DNA from: Antennarius striatus
Lineage: Eukaryota; Chordata; Actinopteri; Lophiiformes; Antennariidae
Direction: 5' to 3'
Length of the DNA: 64,000 bases
Assembly: GCF_040054535.1 (NCBI RefSeq)
Contig: NC_090779.1
Location: 23,490,501 to 23,554,500, forward strand
The notes under the pieces are model-generated. The model was not told where the DNA came from. It did not search any database and saw only the letters and a program-made list of their open reading frames with translations. Below are positions 12,953 through 26,959 of the stretch, piece after piece (positions within the stretch are counted from its first letter, which is position 1; every line of letters starts with the position of its first letter). The translations under genes and the position numbers were made by a program.

Positions 12953-14478
12953 CTCTTTAGAACAGGTGTGTCAGTTGAGGTAACACTACTGATACTGCAG
13001 TTTTTTGGACATATTTTAGTAATTTGGTTTAAATTTAAACTATCGTTATTTCGATTTCAGCAGCTCGAGCCCTTCTGTGGGTCAAGTACAGTTTGATACA
13101 CACAATTAAATGGGTTCTAATCAAAAAAAGCCAAATATCCCTGGCTTTGAACAGTAAATTCCTCTTTAATTTCATCTGGCACTACAAATGCTATCATTAC
13201 CTCTGCTGGGAGCTCATGGTTTGCAGGATTTTGCAGAAACTACTGGATGAATTTCCAATGAAGTGGAAGAACAGAGCATGTTCCAGGCAACAGCCCATTA
13301 AAAGGGTGTGGACCCGGATAGGGGGGAGGTATCAGGAACTTTTGAACTTTATTTAACATAGAGGGATAGAACATTTTACAACACACTCCCTATTTACACG
13401 ACAACTACGCTACCAATCTCCAGGGGACTGGAGGAGCGGAGCGTTGCCAGGCAAGCTGAACAAGCTAAACGTGCAGCATTGTTGAGCCTCGAGCCTCGTG
13501 CTCGAGGCTAGTTTGGAAACTTTCTGTCCTTCCCATGCAGTAAATGTAATAACACGGCCGTGGATTCTTCGTGATGGCTACAGATTCCCCACAACTGGAC
13601 ATTTTGCACTGTGTAATCCTGCAGGTGAAAACATTACACCCTTGGCGAAGGTTAAAGAAAACCAAAGCATTAGCATACTAGACATGTATACACCCAAGAC
13701 CCAGCGGCTTCTTTTAATCAAATAAACCCTAATACAAATTCATAAATATATGACATCCAAATGGCTGCCCCCGGGGTTCTGTTACACTAATTTAAAACAA
13801 GAATCGAGCATCCACCCCTTTATCTGGATCCACTCCAAAATTTCTTAAATAGCTTGAAGCTATGACCTCTAATTGCATCAAATATTATGTTTGAACTGTC
13901 ACATTTGAATTAGATGGTAAATTATTTGTTAGTATTTAGCTTCTAACTGTGGTATCTCCATGTAGCAGTTTATTTATAAGAATCTTAAAAGGATAAAGTC
14001 AAATCTCTGTTTAATAAGGAAATAATTGCTGTATAGAATATTTCAAGTTGAGCACCTGGGGGTAACCCAGGAAGACATAGAGGGACCCTGCAAACCGCAA
14101 CGAGAACCTTCCTGTTGTTGCATTGTTAGAAATAAGCTTGTAATAGTTAGCGGCTAACTCATAAACAACAGTCAATTGAAATTGTCTTTTAATTATGGAG
14201 ATGGGACAACGTTGTGGAGATTTCTATATGAACCATCATGTAACTGCGAAGGTAAATCTTTTCTTATGTGGTTGTTGTTTATCATAAAGTGCTGCCTGAC
14301 ACTGATGGGTTAAAAATCACGTTTCATTCCATAAATTTTTTTTCTTTTCTTTTCAAAAAAGGTAGTTCAAGCTGAAAAATTTGTATTAGAATAAAAACGA
14401 ATGATGAAATTAAAATTTTTTTTGGAAAAGGCCAACATTCTCCAAATCAAACCCCATTTTGGTCGTCCCAAAGTCGTT
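12953..14478. other. Gene-free stretch
   Basis: Mixed AT-rich sequence with no recognised gene, RNA or repeat. Confidence 0.4.
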
Positions 14479-14960
14479 TCACATCTGCACAGACAATAGT
14501 GCAGCGCTTTCTTTTCCCCTCAGTCCTCCCAACCCCCACTGACTTCTCTCTTTGTGTGTGTCGATAAAAGTGTGTGTTTTCTCCCTCCGCGGCACAAAGC
14601 TGCCATTGGCTGCCCAGATTTGTTGGAGGGAAAAAAACGAGCCAAGTAGCAAGGAGAGCGAAGCGGCGAGATAGTGCTGACTCAGGCGCTCGGCCCCATT
14701 GTTCTCGGTAACCCTACACCTCCCTGCCTCCAGCCAGACATCCCATTGGCCAGCCACAAGTGCTGGAGCCAGGGGGACTGCGGTGTGAAACACCACCGAA
14801 AAGCCTTATCTCTTCCTCCATTAGTCCCACAATGAGAGAATTCAGCAACCAAAATCACAATGGACACAAGGCCATTCTGGTGGTTGTATCTGCGCCGCAT
14901 CTCGACCAGTTAGAAGGAAGCGTTTGGGTGGTAATACCTGCCTGTTTGTGGGGCACAAAG
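14479..14960. promoter_or_regulatory. Candidate conserved non-coding block
   Basis: GC-balanced, non-repetitive block with two GCCATTGGC/CCCATTGGCC (CCAAT-type) strings and SOX-like CCATTGTTCTC and ACAATGG. Open frames exist on both strands but none resembles a protein family, and they overlap head-on, as expected by chance in GC-richer DNA. The regulatory role is inferred from composition and motifs only. Confidence 0.28.
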
Positions 14961-16300
14961 TGCACACTTAGTAACTGGGTGTAGGCGAGTCAGACTTGGA
15001 TCTTAATGGTTTAGAAAAGCCTTTCCCAACTTTTATTTTCTTGGTTGAAACAATCCAGCGCTGTTCCATTGTCACCAGTTTTATTGCCGCTGGTGGAAAC
15101 CAGTTCAACCAGCACGAGAGCTGGTTTTTGTTTTTAAGAAAATGAGAATCTATATTCATTCATTTACATGTAAAAGGCATGCAAAACACACTGTCCTTGC
15201 TTTGACACTTTTCGGGTTGTTATACACTGTATACTTAAATATTTCACCCCAGTTGCAGATTGTTTGAGTTAAATTAAATCAATTTTACATATTTTCACAA
15301 ATTTGATGAATGAAATTAATGTAAATTTAGCTTATGGCAGCAAACAACTTGAGACATTTCCATTTTCCCTGTAAATATGCTGCTGAAGGCCTTTTTCTGA
15401 TAAAAATATCCTTATAAAAAGGAACTTTTTGCCCTTTTTACCTCAAATAAAAAACTTTTTGCTGTGCTGTTTCATAGAAGACGAGCTGAAGCTGCAGTAA
15501 AACTTTCCTAAACCACTCCACGTGCTTTCTACCCATTGTTCTCTCTCTCTTTAGAGCACTGCCAGACTTTTAAAACCATAAAGATAGCACATATTGTCAC
15601 ATTCCACAGGAGAAAGGATACGGGAGAGACGCTGGCCTTGGGGAGACGGATCACCAGGGAACAAATCAAGACTCGATAGGGGAGGAAAGTGAGAGTAGCA
15701 GCAGCACCAGTAATGGGATCCCAGTTAACTAGGCCATTTAGATCCTGAAGGTGATAAATAGTCCGTGTCTGCTGCAGGGGGATGAGGTTCGGGAGCAGGA
15801 ACATGGAAGGGAAAAGTTGAAAACTTGGTTGTGTAACATTATTTATGTCATTTTTCGTCTTTGCGCCCTGCGGCTTTGGATTATATTCACTACACAGACT
15901 CTTCTGTTACCTGATTTCCACAGATCAGCTCCGCTAAAGGACAAACAGTAGCAACTATTGCACTCTTGTAACCTGAAATTTGATTTCACATGATGTGAAA
16001 ACACTGAAATCTACTCTTGGAAATGAGCAGATTTGGACTCGTGTCTTATTCAAAGAGGTGAATTATTTTCACAAATAGATTTCCACAAAACTCGATGGAA
16101 GGGTGGCGTCTGGGCGCGAAAAGAAGCTAAAGAAGCTGTGAACTTATTTTCTTGGAACGTAATTTTTTTTTTATGGAAGGTCTCACTCAGTCTTTGTATG
16201 TTTGTGAATTGTGAATTAATTTTTTCTTATTGAAGCAAGTACAAGTCAAATCCTTCATTCGACAGTTTTTTGTGTGTTTATTTTTTAAAGAACAAAAACG
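14961..16300. other. Gene-free stretch
   Basis: Nothing recognised. The segment at about 15,530-15,830 is GC-balanced and could be another non-coding conserved block. Confidence 0.4.
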
Positions 16301-16740
16301 TCGTTGCCAACGGCGCTGGAGGAACGTTAGTATTTGGAGACGTAGAAAATGCAGGCCCTCGGGCGCAGCTCTGCCTACATGTATGTTCACACGGTTACAC
16401 ACACACCCTCATCTGCATTCCCTTCGCTCTCGACATTGAACGCATCACACGCGGAATCGTAACTGTGGCATTGTTTCCCGGCGATGCCCACGACCAGCAG
16501 CTTTTTCCCATGTGAGACAATTGGTTCCCCTGAGCCCACGTCTATTAGATTCCACCCTGGTAGTATGAATATGGAGGAGGGCTGAAGCTGGGGGGGGGGC
16601 ACAATGCCCTTCTCCTGTCTCAGCATCAACTGGATCGTGGATATAAACCTCTGCCCACGGCCGCTCCGCAGACAGCGGGGCTCTTTCAGCTGGCGGGGGC
16701 AGCCTTCAATCCGCCCCGGAGGCCTGATTTTGTCACGTTT
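16301..16740. promoter_or_regulatory. Candidate conserved non-coding block
   Basis: A non-repetitive GC-balanced block without a coherent coding frame, ending in a GC-rich section (CTCCGCAGACAGCGGGGC) followed by TTATTATTATT. Function inferred from texture only. Confidence 0.22.
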
Positions 16741-17519
16741 TGCTTCTCCGCTTTATTATTATTATTTTTTTCTTTGTGGCTTTGATGTCGTTTATTCATC
16801 GGACTCTGTTTTAAAGTTGATTTGACAGTTTCTTAAACTGTTTTTTCTTTGCACAAGTGGTCTGAAATGCGATGTTAAATCACAAAGAACGAGTCCTAAA
16901 AAGTCAACAAGCAAAGAAAAACTGTCAACAGTGCATTTGGTCCTTGACCCAAAGCAGAAACCCATCGTCAGTAATTAATGCTGAGAGATTAGATAAACCT
17001 GGTCCCCCCCCCCCCCCCCTGGCTGGATCTGACTCCTGGAGAAAGCTGATTTATTCTCCCTGACATGCACATGTGTGCGTGGCAAAGAATTCAGACGGCG
17101 CTGCTGACTCAGCGCAGTAGCAGCATGAAAGGAGCAGTGTTGGGAGAAGCGTAGCTTTTCAAGCTACCAATTACTTCACACTGCAGGACGGTAAACTACA
17201 GCAAACCTACCCCAGAGAGAAACCCGAGTTCAAAATCAATTGGATGAGCATGTTTTTGGTTTTTATGTGCAATAAAATCCCATTTTTCCATTTTTGAATT
17301 TGACTGTGTGTGCCTGTTTTGCCCCAATATGTCAATATAATAAGTTATAGGGAAATAAAAACTTGGGCGAAATGGGTCAGGGCTGTAAGGGGTCAAGTCA
17401 AAATACAGCAGATAGGGAATTATCACGAAGTATAATAATGGAATACTTTAAAAATGACGCTCACTTAGCCAGGTAAATTCTTTTGTTCATATTTTTTTCA
17501 TGGGTAACCCAGTTCATTT

Positions 17520-17990
17520 AGATACGAGTCTCCCTCCACTTTGCCCCACCCAGTATCGTACAGTCTTGCCCCCCTTTCCTCTCCTCCTTCCTCTTCTTTT
17601 TGGGGGTAGTACAATCAGCTGTCTGGAGGCTTTTTTTCAATCCCTGTGTTCCTCCAGAGTCAAAGCAGGGCCTCTCTGAGGTATTAAATATCTTTATTAA
17701 ACTGCTGTGTCGGGGGGCTCTCCCACTTAGCCCCCCTGCCTCCTTCTTTTCTCCTCTCTACACCCCATCCATCCCCGCAAACTTGGCCCCCGTCGGCTTC
17801 CCCCTTCAAATGCTCCCTCCATGCGGCTTCTGCCGGCTACCTGCTGCGCGGCAACAACACGCACAAAGGCCGACGGCGGCCCCCGCCAAGTTAAACCAGG
17901 CAAGCTTCACCACACTCGGCTGGGCCACATCTGACAGGGAGACTTTACCCCAAAGTCCAAAGGGTCAGGGAGGAGGAGGCGGGGTGGGGG
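17520..17990. promoter_or_regulatory. Candidate conserved non-coding block
   Basis: A GC-rich, non-repetitive block with an AT-rich homeodomain-like centre (TATTAAATATCTTTATTAAA) next to C-rich tracts. A long plus-strand open frame runs from here into the following CA repeat, but it resembles no family and more than a quarter of it is Thr-His repeat translation. Confidence 0.22.
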
Positions 17991-18098
17991 GGTGGATTTG
18001 CTGGCGGGGCCAGCTGTGTCATGCTTTAGTGACTGTTATCAAAGGGCGGACCGGGATCCGAGCCGTCCCGTACGAACACAGTGTGTGTGAAGGAGTTC

Positions 18099-18108
18099 CA
18101 CACACACA

Positions 18109-18204
<96 letters not shown>
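18099..18204. repeat. (CA)n microsatellite, about 106 bp
   Basis: A long CA run with one TA interruption. Confidence 0.95.
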
Positions 18205-18206
<2 letters not shown>

Positions 18207-18445
18207 CACTTAAATGCCCTCAGTCCTTAACAGATGGCGACTGCAAATTTGCACCCCCGCTGGACACACCCTCTCTCTGATGGTGACTAGGCTCATGGGG
18301 CGTTCCTGTCTGACGGCGTGACATCACAGGACATTGCATCAGACCCTGGCATCAAAGTTACCCATGATTCAGTGCAGGTGTGATCGCATCCACCATGGGT
18401 AAACATGGATATATCCTAAATGGGGGTGAATTACTGTTATGGGAA

Positions 18446-18523
18446 GGTTGATGTGGTGCTCTGGTTGGATGATGATTGGTTGAGGGTTGATCCGGTGCTC
18501 TGGTTGGATGATGATTGGTTGAT
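18446..18523. repeat. 39-bp tandem duplication
   Basis: Two adjacent copies start GGTTGATGTGGTGCTCTGG and GGTTGATCCGGTGCTCTGG and both end GATGATGATTGGTTGA. Nearly identical, so recent. Confidence 0.9.
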
Positions 18524-20459
18524 CTTCTTCTTTGAATCGGTTGCTAGCTGCTACTAGCATCCATCACGTGACATCAAAACACCACGGCGCCATCTTTCCG
18601 ACACACAGTTCACACCTGAATCCTCTTCAGTCAGTACCATGATCACCAACGATAGATGAGTTATAATACCCTTAAAAACAGGAAATGACATCACACCGCC
18701 GGTTATTTTAAGGGCAAATAAACATCACTTTAAAGCGGAAAACGATCTGCACTTTAATATTGCAAATTTCAATAAACCAAACTCAATATTTCACTCCAGT
18801 GGTAAAAAAAACAAACAACCCTCCACTTGGTTTGACCCAGTGACATCACTGATGACATCATCAGTGCCAAAAAAAAAAACAGGAAATGCTGGATCCCTCC
18901 CCCAAACAGTTGACCCACAGAGTAGATGTGAACAAAAGAACAAACTACTGTAAGTACAAAGAAATAAATTTAACAGCATTCATGTTTGCAACACAATAAT
19001 AGTCATTTAGAAGTTTTAATTTAATGAAACCCAGGATAGTAAGTGAAGTAGTGGCAAAAATGAGCAGATGTAGACACAACAGAATAGGGGGTGGGGGGGG
19101 GACCTCCTTCCCTTCCCTTGACATGATTTATGGACTGTGTAGGATTTGGACTCTGGTCGTCTGAGGCAGTGGGATCCTGATGTCTACATCTGGGCAGTGA
19201 TTAGTCGTGTTCTACATGGGATGTCATAATTTAGCTTTAATTACAGATTGTACAAAAACCCAGACTTACTACCCGGGTGAACCATACGCTGAATTATTGC
19301 AGCTTCATGTCACATATTTTCTGGATGGCTGCTGGTTTTGTTCTCTAGCCTCATATTTCCCATGCTTCCCTGTGTTTCCACAGATCATCAGCTACTAACT
19401 CACCCGGGCAGCCGAGGAACGGAACCTTGATGCGACCACCAGATGACAGGCAGCAAATCACACGCCTGTTTGATAGCGGTATTTTTTTTTTTGGTTAGAG
19501 ATAATTGGCTGAGGGAGTGTTTGATGAGTATGGTGGGTGATTATAAGCAATATATCCTCACTGCAGACAGTTAACCGTTTTTGGTGCAGACTGGAGTCTG
19601 GGCTGGGGCTCACAACTGTAATTTTGGTTTGGGTCAAATTGCCTGAAAGTCCAGGTTAGGTGTCGAAGCCCCGCCGCAAAGCGCCCCTTTCCATTCAACT
19701 AGTCCCGCAGCTCTTCTCCTGGGATCCTCAGGAGGTTTTGGGCCGGAACATCTTCTACCAGAAGGTTCTGGGTCTTCATCGCCATCGGTGTGAACAGCAA
19801 TCAGATGCTACGGATGCTACATTGAGGGTAAGTCCTAGAAATATCATCAGCCAAGTGTTGTCTTTGTGCTGCACAAAGGTTCATCTGATAATATTTAGGT
19901 TTCAGTGGACAGGAAACGATGAAAAAAATGTCATCTGAAACGTAATGTAACTGAAGCTGCCTGGTAAATGTAATGGAGTAGAAGTATAAAGTTGTAGAAA
20001 ATGAAACCACTCAAGCAAGAACCTCAAATTTGTACTTTCAGCTCAATAACGTAGTAGATGGAGTTGGTTGTGCTCTACTGGTGCAGGGATCACTAAGTGG
20101 CGGCCCTGGGGCCGAACCTGGCTCAGTCGAGGGTTCCATCTGGCCCATAAAGGTTACGCTGACTCAACCAGACGAGTTCAAATCCCCGTTTGTGTGTATT
20201 TTGTGTGTTTTTAATACATTTATGCCTTGTTGTTTTTTATTTTAGTAATTTCTATAGTTATTAGTGGCTAGGTTTGGAGACCTCAGAGTGAGGGGAAGGA
20301 CCCCCCCCCCCTTCCATTAGTGGATGTTTCTTTTACCCACTGTCACCAGCCTCACGTCTCACTTTCCTAGAATGAATGGCACAAAAACACACTCAGTTAC
20401 ACTTGAACACAGCCCATGTTGTGTATGTAACACACACCGAGTGTGCACAAGTGTGAAAT
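18524..20459. other. Gene-free stretch
   Basis: No gene recognised. The segment near 20,085-20,160 (CACTAAGTGGCGGCCCTGGG ... CATCTGGCCCATAAA) resembles the wording of dispersed hAT-like elements but could not be delimited. Confidence 0.4.
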
Positions 20460-20790
20460 ATGCAACCCCCGCTCTCCCCCCCGGCCGTCACTGCTGGTGT
20501 ATGTCCTCGCTACACCTGCGTTGGCACGGCGCTCCCGTGTCTGATCTGCGCCCCGCTTGGCACGGGGGCTCCGAGACGACATCGCAACCCCCCTCCCCCT
20601 CCACATCCGCAGGGGCCCGGTGCCACTCTGCCTTGGCCCCCGTTTTTTTTGCTGAATGGCCCGCTCTGTGAGGGCCTTCAAGTCTAGCGGGCCATGTCAT
20701 TGGTTTAGCTATGAGTTCATTTCCCAGGCCGGGATCCAGGGGATGTTTGATTTGGCCTGGGGGGCTCTAATCATTTCACTGAAGTGGAAG
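20460..20790. promoter_or_regulatory. Candidate conserved non-coding block
   Basis: A GC-rich, non-repetitive block. Open frames occur on both strands but none resembles a family. It could be a CpG-rich regulatory element or an unrecognised exon of a neighbouring gene. Confidence 0.22.
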
Positions 20791-21300
20791 TGATGGCGAC
20801 GTGTTTATTCACTGTTCGTTTAAAGGAAATGTGCGTATTTGCTGAGGGAGTTAATATGCATGTGATTTGAGGACCTGTGGTAGAAGTTATTAGTTGTCTG
20901 AAAGAGACACACAAGAGAGGTGGTTCTGTCGGGGGGGGGGGGGTTCGGTAAGTGCTGGGTGTGTGTCTAATTAATGATTTAAGGAGTGACGAAACGCACA
21001 AGTAGCCGAAGTGTGATTGGCTCCGAACGAAGGTCGTGTTTTTGTCCTCTTTGCTGCCGCACAAACACGACGACGCTGAAAGTTTTCCCTCCAGTCCCCC
21101 CCCCACCACCACCACCACCACCACCACCTTTCCCCCCTTCTCCTTCCCGCCCTCTGTCCTGTTTTGTTGAAACGGTTCAGAGAGGATTAGTCAGTGATAA
21201 GTGACATCAGGCGTAAAATGTGGACCGTGACCCCGGGAGTCAACTGGTGAGTCATGACTGTGTTGCAAGGCTGCAGAGAAAAGATGACATCACCCTAAAG

Positions 21301-21317
21301 TGTGTGTGTGTGTGTGC

Positions 21318-21374
<57 letters not shown>
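21301..21374. repeat. (GT)n microsatellite
   Basis: A GT run with CGCG interruptions at both ends. Confidence 0.95.
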
Positions 21375-23290
21375 TTATCTCGTTCTTCTGTATGACCTTG
21401 CGAGAGTGACTTCACGTCAGACTCTGACTCACCGTCTGTCTGCAGGAGATGACTCTCCAGGTTTGTCTCAGTTTTCCCGCCAAAATCAGCCCAGTTGCCG
21501 CCTCCCCCCCCACCACCACCACCACCGGTATCCTGTGCCCCTCCTCCTACCCTCCTCTCCTTGAGCTTCATTCAATCAGCTATGACCTTTAACCTCTTGC
21601 TCCTGTTGACTTAAGAGGCCAGGAGAAGCCACTGATCGAGGTTTTTTTTTTCTCGGTCGGAGTCAAACGGCGCTGTGCTGATGTGTGTTTATATTAGCTT
21701 AGTTCAGACCTGATGCGGATTTATTCCACCTCAACGCTCTGTTTGAATGCAATGAAGGCGTGATGGGGGGTCACTGAAGACACATATCCACTGTCGTACT
21801 GGTTTTTTAGTTGCAGGATGGTGCCTCTTCAGGGTAGACGATGTGTGAAACTTTTTTGGAGCAACACCCGCCTCCGGTGATCCACTCATCAGCTGTTTAA
21901 GACAGAAACAACATTATCTGGTCGCTGAGTCCTGATCCAGTTCCACCTGACCTTTTTTAGTGCCACTTGGAACCACGATGGAGACGATACTAAACTGGTT
22001 CCAGGTCCCTTTTTTTTTTTTTTTTGGACAATTGCGATAGACATTGGGTTTTATTCTTTCTGTTTTGTTGTATGGTTGTTCACTTCTAAACGTTGTGGTG
22101 CACCCAACATGTTGAAGTCATTTTGGCGCCCTTGCGCAATGCCTGTCTGAAAGAGGTTATTACCACTTTTACAGGGCTGCACCTGGGAAGGTACTGTCTG
22201 ACCCGCCTCCCGCCTTTCCATCTCATTCAATGGAATGAGACGGAAACTTCTTGACCTTGGATTGCATCATTCTCATACTCCCTTCCTTTGTTTATATACG
22301 TCACCAAAGAGAATCAACCTCATCTTGTTGTGTCTTTGTTGGACGATCGTATAAAAATGGTTGTGAATGGATGGCAGGAAGATGGTGAGATAAAGGAGAG
22401 GAAAGCTAGAAGGAAAGGAGTGGCTGAAATAAAAAATTTTATGGGAATCTGTAGAAATACAAGTTACCTTTAAATTTATACCACAAACATTCTTCACTCT
22501 CGGTCTCTGAAGTCACTGGAATTATTTCTGAGAAAAGAACAATGAGCGATAAAACAAAGTAAAGATGACAATGGATGAAACGAACCTGTTACATCACCGA
22601 CAGGCCGTCACCAACACAAGGCGTCGCATTCATTCACACCTGTCTGGCTTCACGTGGCGGCGTCCTCAACAACAACAACAGCAGCAGAGCGTCGCGTTTC
22701 CAGGTCAGGAGTCGAGTATCCAGAGTATGGGTTTCATTTATGCAACACAAACACCCTCAGACAAAAGCCACGATGTGGTCGGGATGGGGGGGGGGGGCAG
22801 GCGCTCGTCGTAACAGTTAGTATCGACTGTCAGGTTTTTGTGTCAAAACATGTCAGAGTAGGAACAGAAACTAAGCAGGCATCACGTGGCAGGTTTCATT
22901 TTTCTTTAAATTTTAGTTTCATTTAAAGTCTATTGTGCCTAAAGGAATAAAACTTCTCAGTATGCCTGAAAAGAAGCAAGAAGCGAATTACTAGATGCAC
23001 ACCTTTGGCTTCCAAAGGGGTTTCAAACCAATGGAATGTTGGACGTGTTGCTGGATGATCGTTGGAACTTGGTGACCTTTTTTGTTTGAAGGTTTGCTCC
23101 TGATCTCAGATCGTTTCCTCAGTTTAAACAATTTTAGGTCCAGTTTTCTTCGTCTTTGGTTCTCTATCAGCAAACCGCTGCCGCGTTTGTTCGAATATGT
23201 TGACAACATGAAATTAAAACTTGCATAACCGTGTACTTTTTAAAATTCTTACTTCATATAATTTTAAATAAAATACTTGTAGCAAAGTAA
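21375..23290. other. Gene-free stretch
   Basis: No exon or RNA recognised. Poly-pyrimidine runs at about 21,500-21,530 and 22,008-22,025. Otherwise unremarkable. Confidence 0.4.
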
Positions 23291-23441
23291 GTATTTCCCG
23301 CACTATAAGGTGCACCTAAAAGCCTTTAATTTTCTCAAAAACCGAAAGTGCATCTTATAATGCAGTGTGCCTTTTATATGACAAACGTTTAAAATAGGCC
23401 ATTCATTGAAGGTGCGACTTATAATGCGGAAAATACCGTAT
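23291..23441. mobile_element. Short MITE, GTATTTNCCGCACTATAAGG type
   Basis: The ends form an imperfect inverted repeat: GTATTTCCCGCACTATAAGG at the left and TTATAATGCGGAAAATAC at the right. Internal CTTATAATGC strings recur. Related copies lie at 30,498-30,750 and, with longer internal sequence, at about 59,289-60,400. I recognise the type as a dispersed fish DNA element but do not assign a database name. Confidence 0.75.
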
Positions 23442-23671
23442 TTCTACTGAATAAAACTTTCAAATCTGAATTCTAAATGAGGAAAGGAAATGACGTCATG
23501 GCGATTGATGCAATAAAATAAATTACTGTGTTCAGAATATCTCCATTGTTTCTGCATCAAACCGCAAGATACCCATCGACTGTGTATGTAAATGACGGCA
23601 GTCTCTACCTGAATGATGTCGTTGTGTTAATGGACGGATCAGAAAATGCAAAACGTTGCAGGGCTGTTTAA

Positions 23672-23732
23672 AATATGCACACACACACACACACACTGCA
23701 ACTACACACACGTTTCTTATAGTGTATGTGAC

Positions 23733-23764
<32 letters not shown>
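23672..23764. repeat. Two (CA)n microsatellites
   Basis: CA runs at about 23,676-23,697 and 23,734-23,764. Confidence 0.9.
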
Positions 23765-26737
23765 GACACACAGAGCGGTGCCTCTCAGAGCAAACACACA
23801 CGATTGTGCGAGCCTCTCGCTCCTCGACACTTACTCTTCGCTTGTTTGAAAGTCCACTGAATAATCTTGACCCCCTCGGTCCATGAAAGACGCACGAGGG
23901 CCAGTTGTATGATGTCACGGGGGGGGGGGGGGGCAGGATTGTAATGCCTACACAACCAGACTGCCTTCGTCCGAACAAACCCCCACTGTATTGGTCCTGA
24001 CCTACTGGTCCAAATGCTGCGCTGTAGAGAAACAAAGACGGCGAAGCCAGAAACACAGAATGGATCACTGTCAGCTGAAGTTTGGTTTCAGCTTAAATCG
24101 GTCCAGAACCAACGTTTACGACGTGAGATTTGTGTGTGTCTACTAGTTAAACATCTACTTTTAACACATCGTGTTGTTTTAAAAGTTTACACTGCATATG
24201 TACAATAAGAGAAGGTCTAAGGAGCTGAAGTCCAGTATGATATATTTATTTTTTTTCCCATATGATGTTTATTAGGAAATTCTTTGCAACTTCAATGGTT
24301 GTGAAATTTTATCATTTGAAAAGTTGTGACATTACAGCACAAGCCAGTTTACAGTACCTCACTTTACATTACTAATAGTAGGTGGAGTATCTCTGCTGTT
24401 ACATGAACCAGATCCACGTTTGTGGAGGGATCTGGGGGGGCTCAACCACCATGTAACAGGAACTGTAAATGTTTTTTATCATCTTTTTTTTTTTTTTTTT
24501 GCGTAACGCATCTGTAAAACATTACATTATGTGCTAACGTCGCTGTTATTCGTCATAAAACGGATTGCAAGCTGAAGTTTTGTCCGGTGTAGACGGAGAC
24601 AGGACAGAACATTGGAAAAAAAACAACACAAAAAAAGAACAACAGAAACAAACGTTAACTACAACCGTTATGTTCCTACTCAATATTCCATCCTAGAGCT
24701 CTGACGTCAGACGGTTTTTAACTTTCCAGTGGTGGTTTGTACCACCTACAAGTGTCGCTCGTGTTTTATCGTTTAATACGGATGACTTTTGTCTTGTCCT
24801 GTCGTCTGAGGCGACTCAAAAATAGATCTACAGAGACGGGTTTTATTTTTGACAGCAGCTGCTGCTGAGGTCACATTATTATTAGCAACCAGTCACTTCT
24901 TTAACAGTTTCCAAAGGAAGTGTAAGTCGTTGACGGAAAAAAAAACAACCTAAAAAAAACCCTCACAGCTCAGCTCATAAAAAAAAAAAAAAAAGCCCTG
25001 ATATGTCTTCACTTTAGTAAACAGTCAAGAGACGAAAGACGAAGTCGTGTCGCGTCCCTCCGGCCTGAAATCCTCCATGGGGTGTGTCTCAGGAGCCTGG
25101 AGTCAAAAAAAAGGCCCACGATCTGTAAACGTGTTTCGTTTATCTTGTTTTCTTTATTTAAAAAAAAAAAGTCTTTCTAGTAAAGTGACAAGTTTGAGAT
25201 GTTTGTTCACAGGTGGAATCTCCTCTCCATCTTATCTCCAGGAGGAATCCAGGTCACTGCAGACCTGGGTGGGGGGCTGTTTTCACAGTGTAAACATGAA
25301 GAGATGCAGGACGACGGGGGTAACATTTTGACATTATGTGTACGGCCCAATCTAGAAGGCAGTTAGCAGCGATTAGCGGCTAACTCAAAGATAAAAATCG
25401 TCCAAAAATAGCCTCAAACAGGGGAAGCTGGACGAAGGATTGGGAGGCGGGGCTTGCATACCTTGACCCCGCCCTGTCGTCCCATATAAATGTAAAAGGC
25501 GTGAAGAGGAGGGGTCTGTGTTGCCCCACACCCTTTCTGCCCAAAATTAGACATCATGGGGTAGAAAGGCGGGGCTCTGATGAGCATTTAAAACATCTAG
25601 CAGCAGTTAGCATCTGCTGCTAACTGAAAAATCTCTTCGGTATTTGAGGAGATGGTTCAACAGGAGTTTCAAAAGAAGCCCCGCCCACCTGGTGTGGCGA
25701 ACACACGGTTTAATTTCTTACTGTTGTTATCTCGATTCGACAGCAAATATTTTGGAGGCGTTGTTTAGTGGGACGTTGTTTGTTCCACCTCAGGTGAGAA
25801 CAACAGGTGGAAGTAAAGAGCACTGAGCGGCCTTCACTGGTCAGTCAAGCCCCGCCCCCCGTGACCTCACAGGTCAGAGTGACTCAGATTAACACATACA
25901 GTCACCAACACAATGTAGACACCCCACCCCACCTCGTTTTATAGATAAACTGGACAATAGCTTGTCCTCTGTCTGTGTTTGACAAAGAGGGGGAGGAGAG
26001 CAGGGAGGAAATGGACCTCTACTGCCCCCTACTGGCGTGTGGAACACATGACATTCTTTGACTGCTTTCAAAGTCCAATTAAAGGAGCATTACAACAATT
26101 TATCAGCCTCTTTATGTGATGGAGCAGCAGCACCAGGATTATTCTGGTACAATTTAATAGAGACTAGCGGTACCCCCATGGAAATTCCACGATAAAACAA
26201 TAATATCAGACTTCGTTTGCTTTCTTTTTTTTCTTCGCCGTCACAAGAAAACGGTTGTTTTCTTGTGTACAGTGTGTTTGCATCATATGTCAATGGACAA
26301 TAAACAGAAAATTGAGTATTTCTTTGTGGTAACTGTTGTTTGTTTAATTAAATGATGCTCTCAGGAGCTCTTGTTCACGTGATTCCTTCTGACAGATGCA
26401 CCGTGATTTGGTTGGTTGCCGTGATTGGTTGGGCGCTTGATTGACAGGTAGTGGGTGTAGTTACAAGCGGGACACCGTGAGGTTTTTAAGTGAGCTTATA
26501 TAAATATATAAGTTGGGAGATGATGATGTGAATCTGGATTTTAAACAGATTGGATCTTCCTGATCCATCGTGTCAAGAGTGTGTGAATGTGGGCGGGGCC
26601 TGCATGTGGAAAAATTTACCTGAATACTTTTTTTCTATAATTTCTGTTTCAAATTTTGGTCATGAACTTGTCCTCGACTGCAGAAATGACGTCTGTCCTA
26701 ACTTCATCTGACTAAACCTCTAATTGGAGTAACTCCC
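23765..26737. other. Gene-free stretch
   Basis: No gene recognised. The AT-rich section 24,240-26,310 has AATAAA at about 26,299 on the plus strand followed by T/G-rich sequence, so it could hold a 3' untranslated region, but no upstream exon was found to support that. Repeated poly-A and poly-T runs. Confidence 0.35.
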
Positions 26738-26739
26738 CC

Positions 26740-26866
26740 GCGCGCGCGCACACACACACATACACACACACACACACACACACAAATATACACACATTTA
26801 CCTCATTACCTTTAGATGGAGCATGAAGGCACAAGGAAGCCTTTCACCACTGGCGTCGAACACAAT

Positions 26867-26957
<91 letters not shown>
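26740..26957. repeat. Two (CA)n microsatellites
   Basis: CA runs at about 26,748-26,783, preceded by CGCGCGCG, and a perfect run of about 90 bp at 26,868-26,957. Confidence 0.95.

Positions 26958-26959
<2 letters not shown>

Noticed and set aside
17600-18280. 226-codon plus-strand open frame
   Set aside because: Over a quarter is (CA)n translation, no family resemblance, no start context or splice structure.
26292-26330. 3' end of a plus-strand gene (AATAAA)
   Set aside because: No upstream exon or coding sequence supports a gene; AATAAA is frequent in AT-rich DNA.
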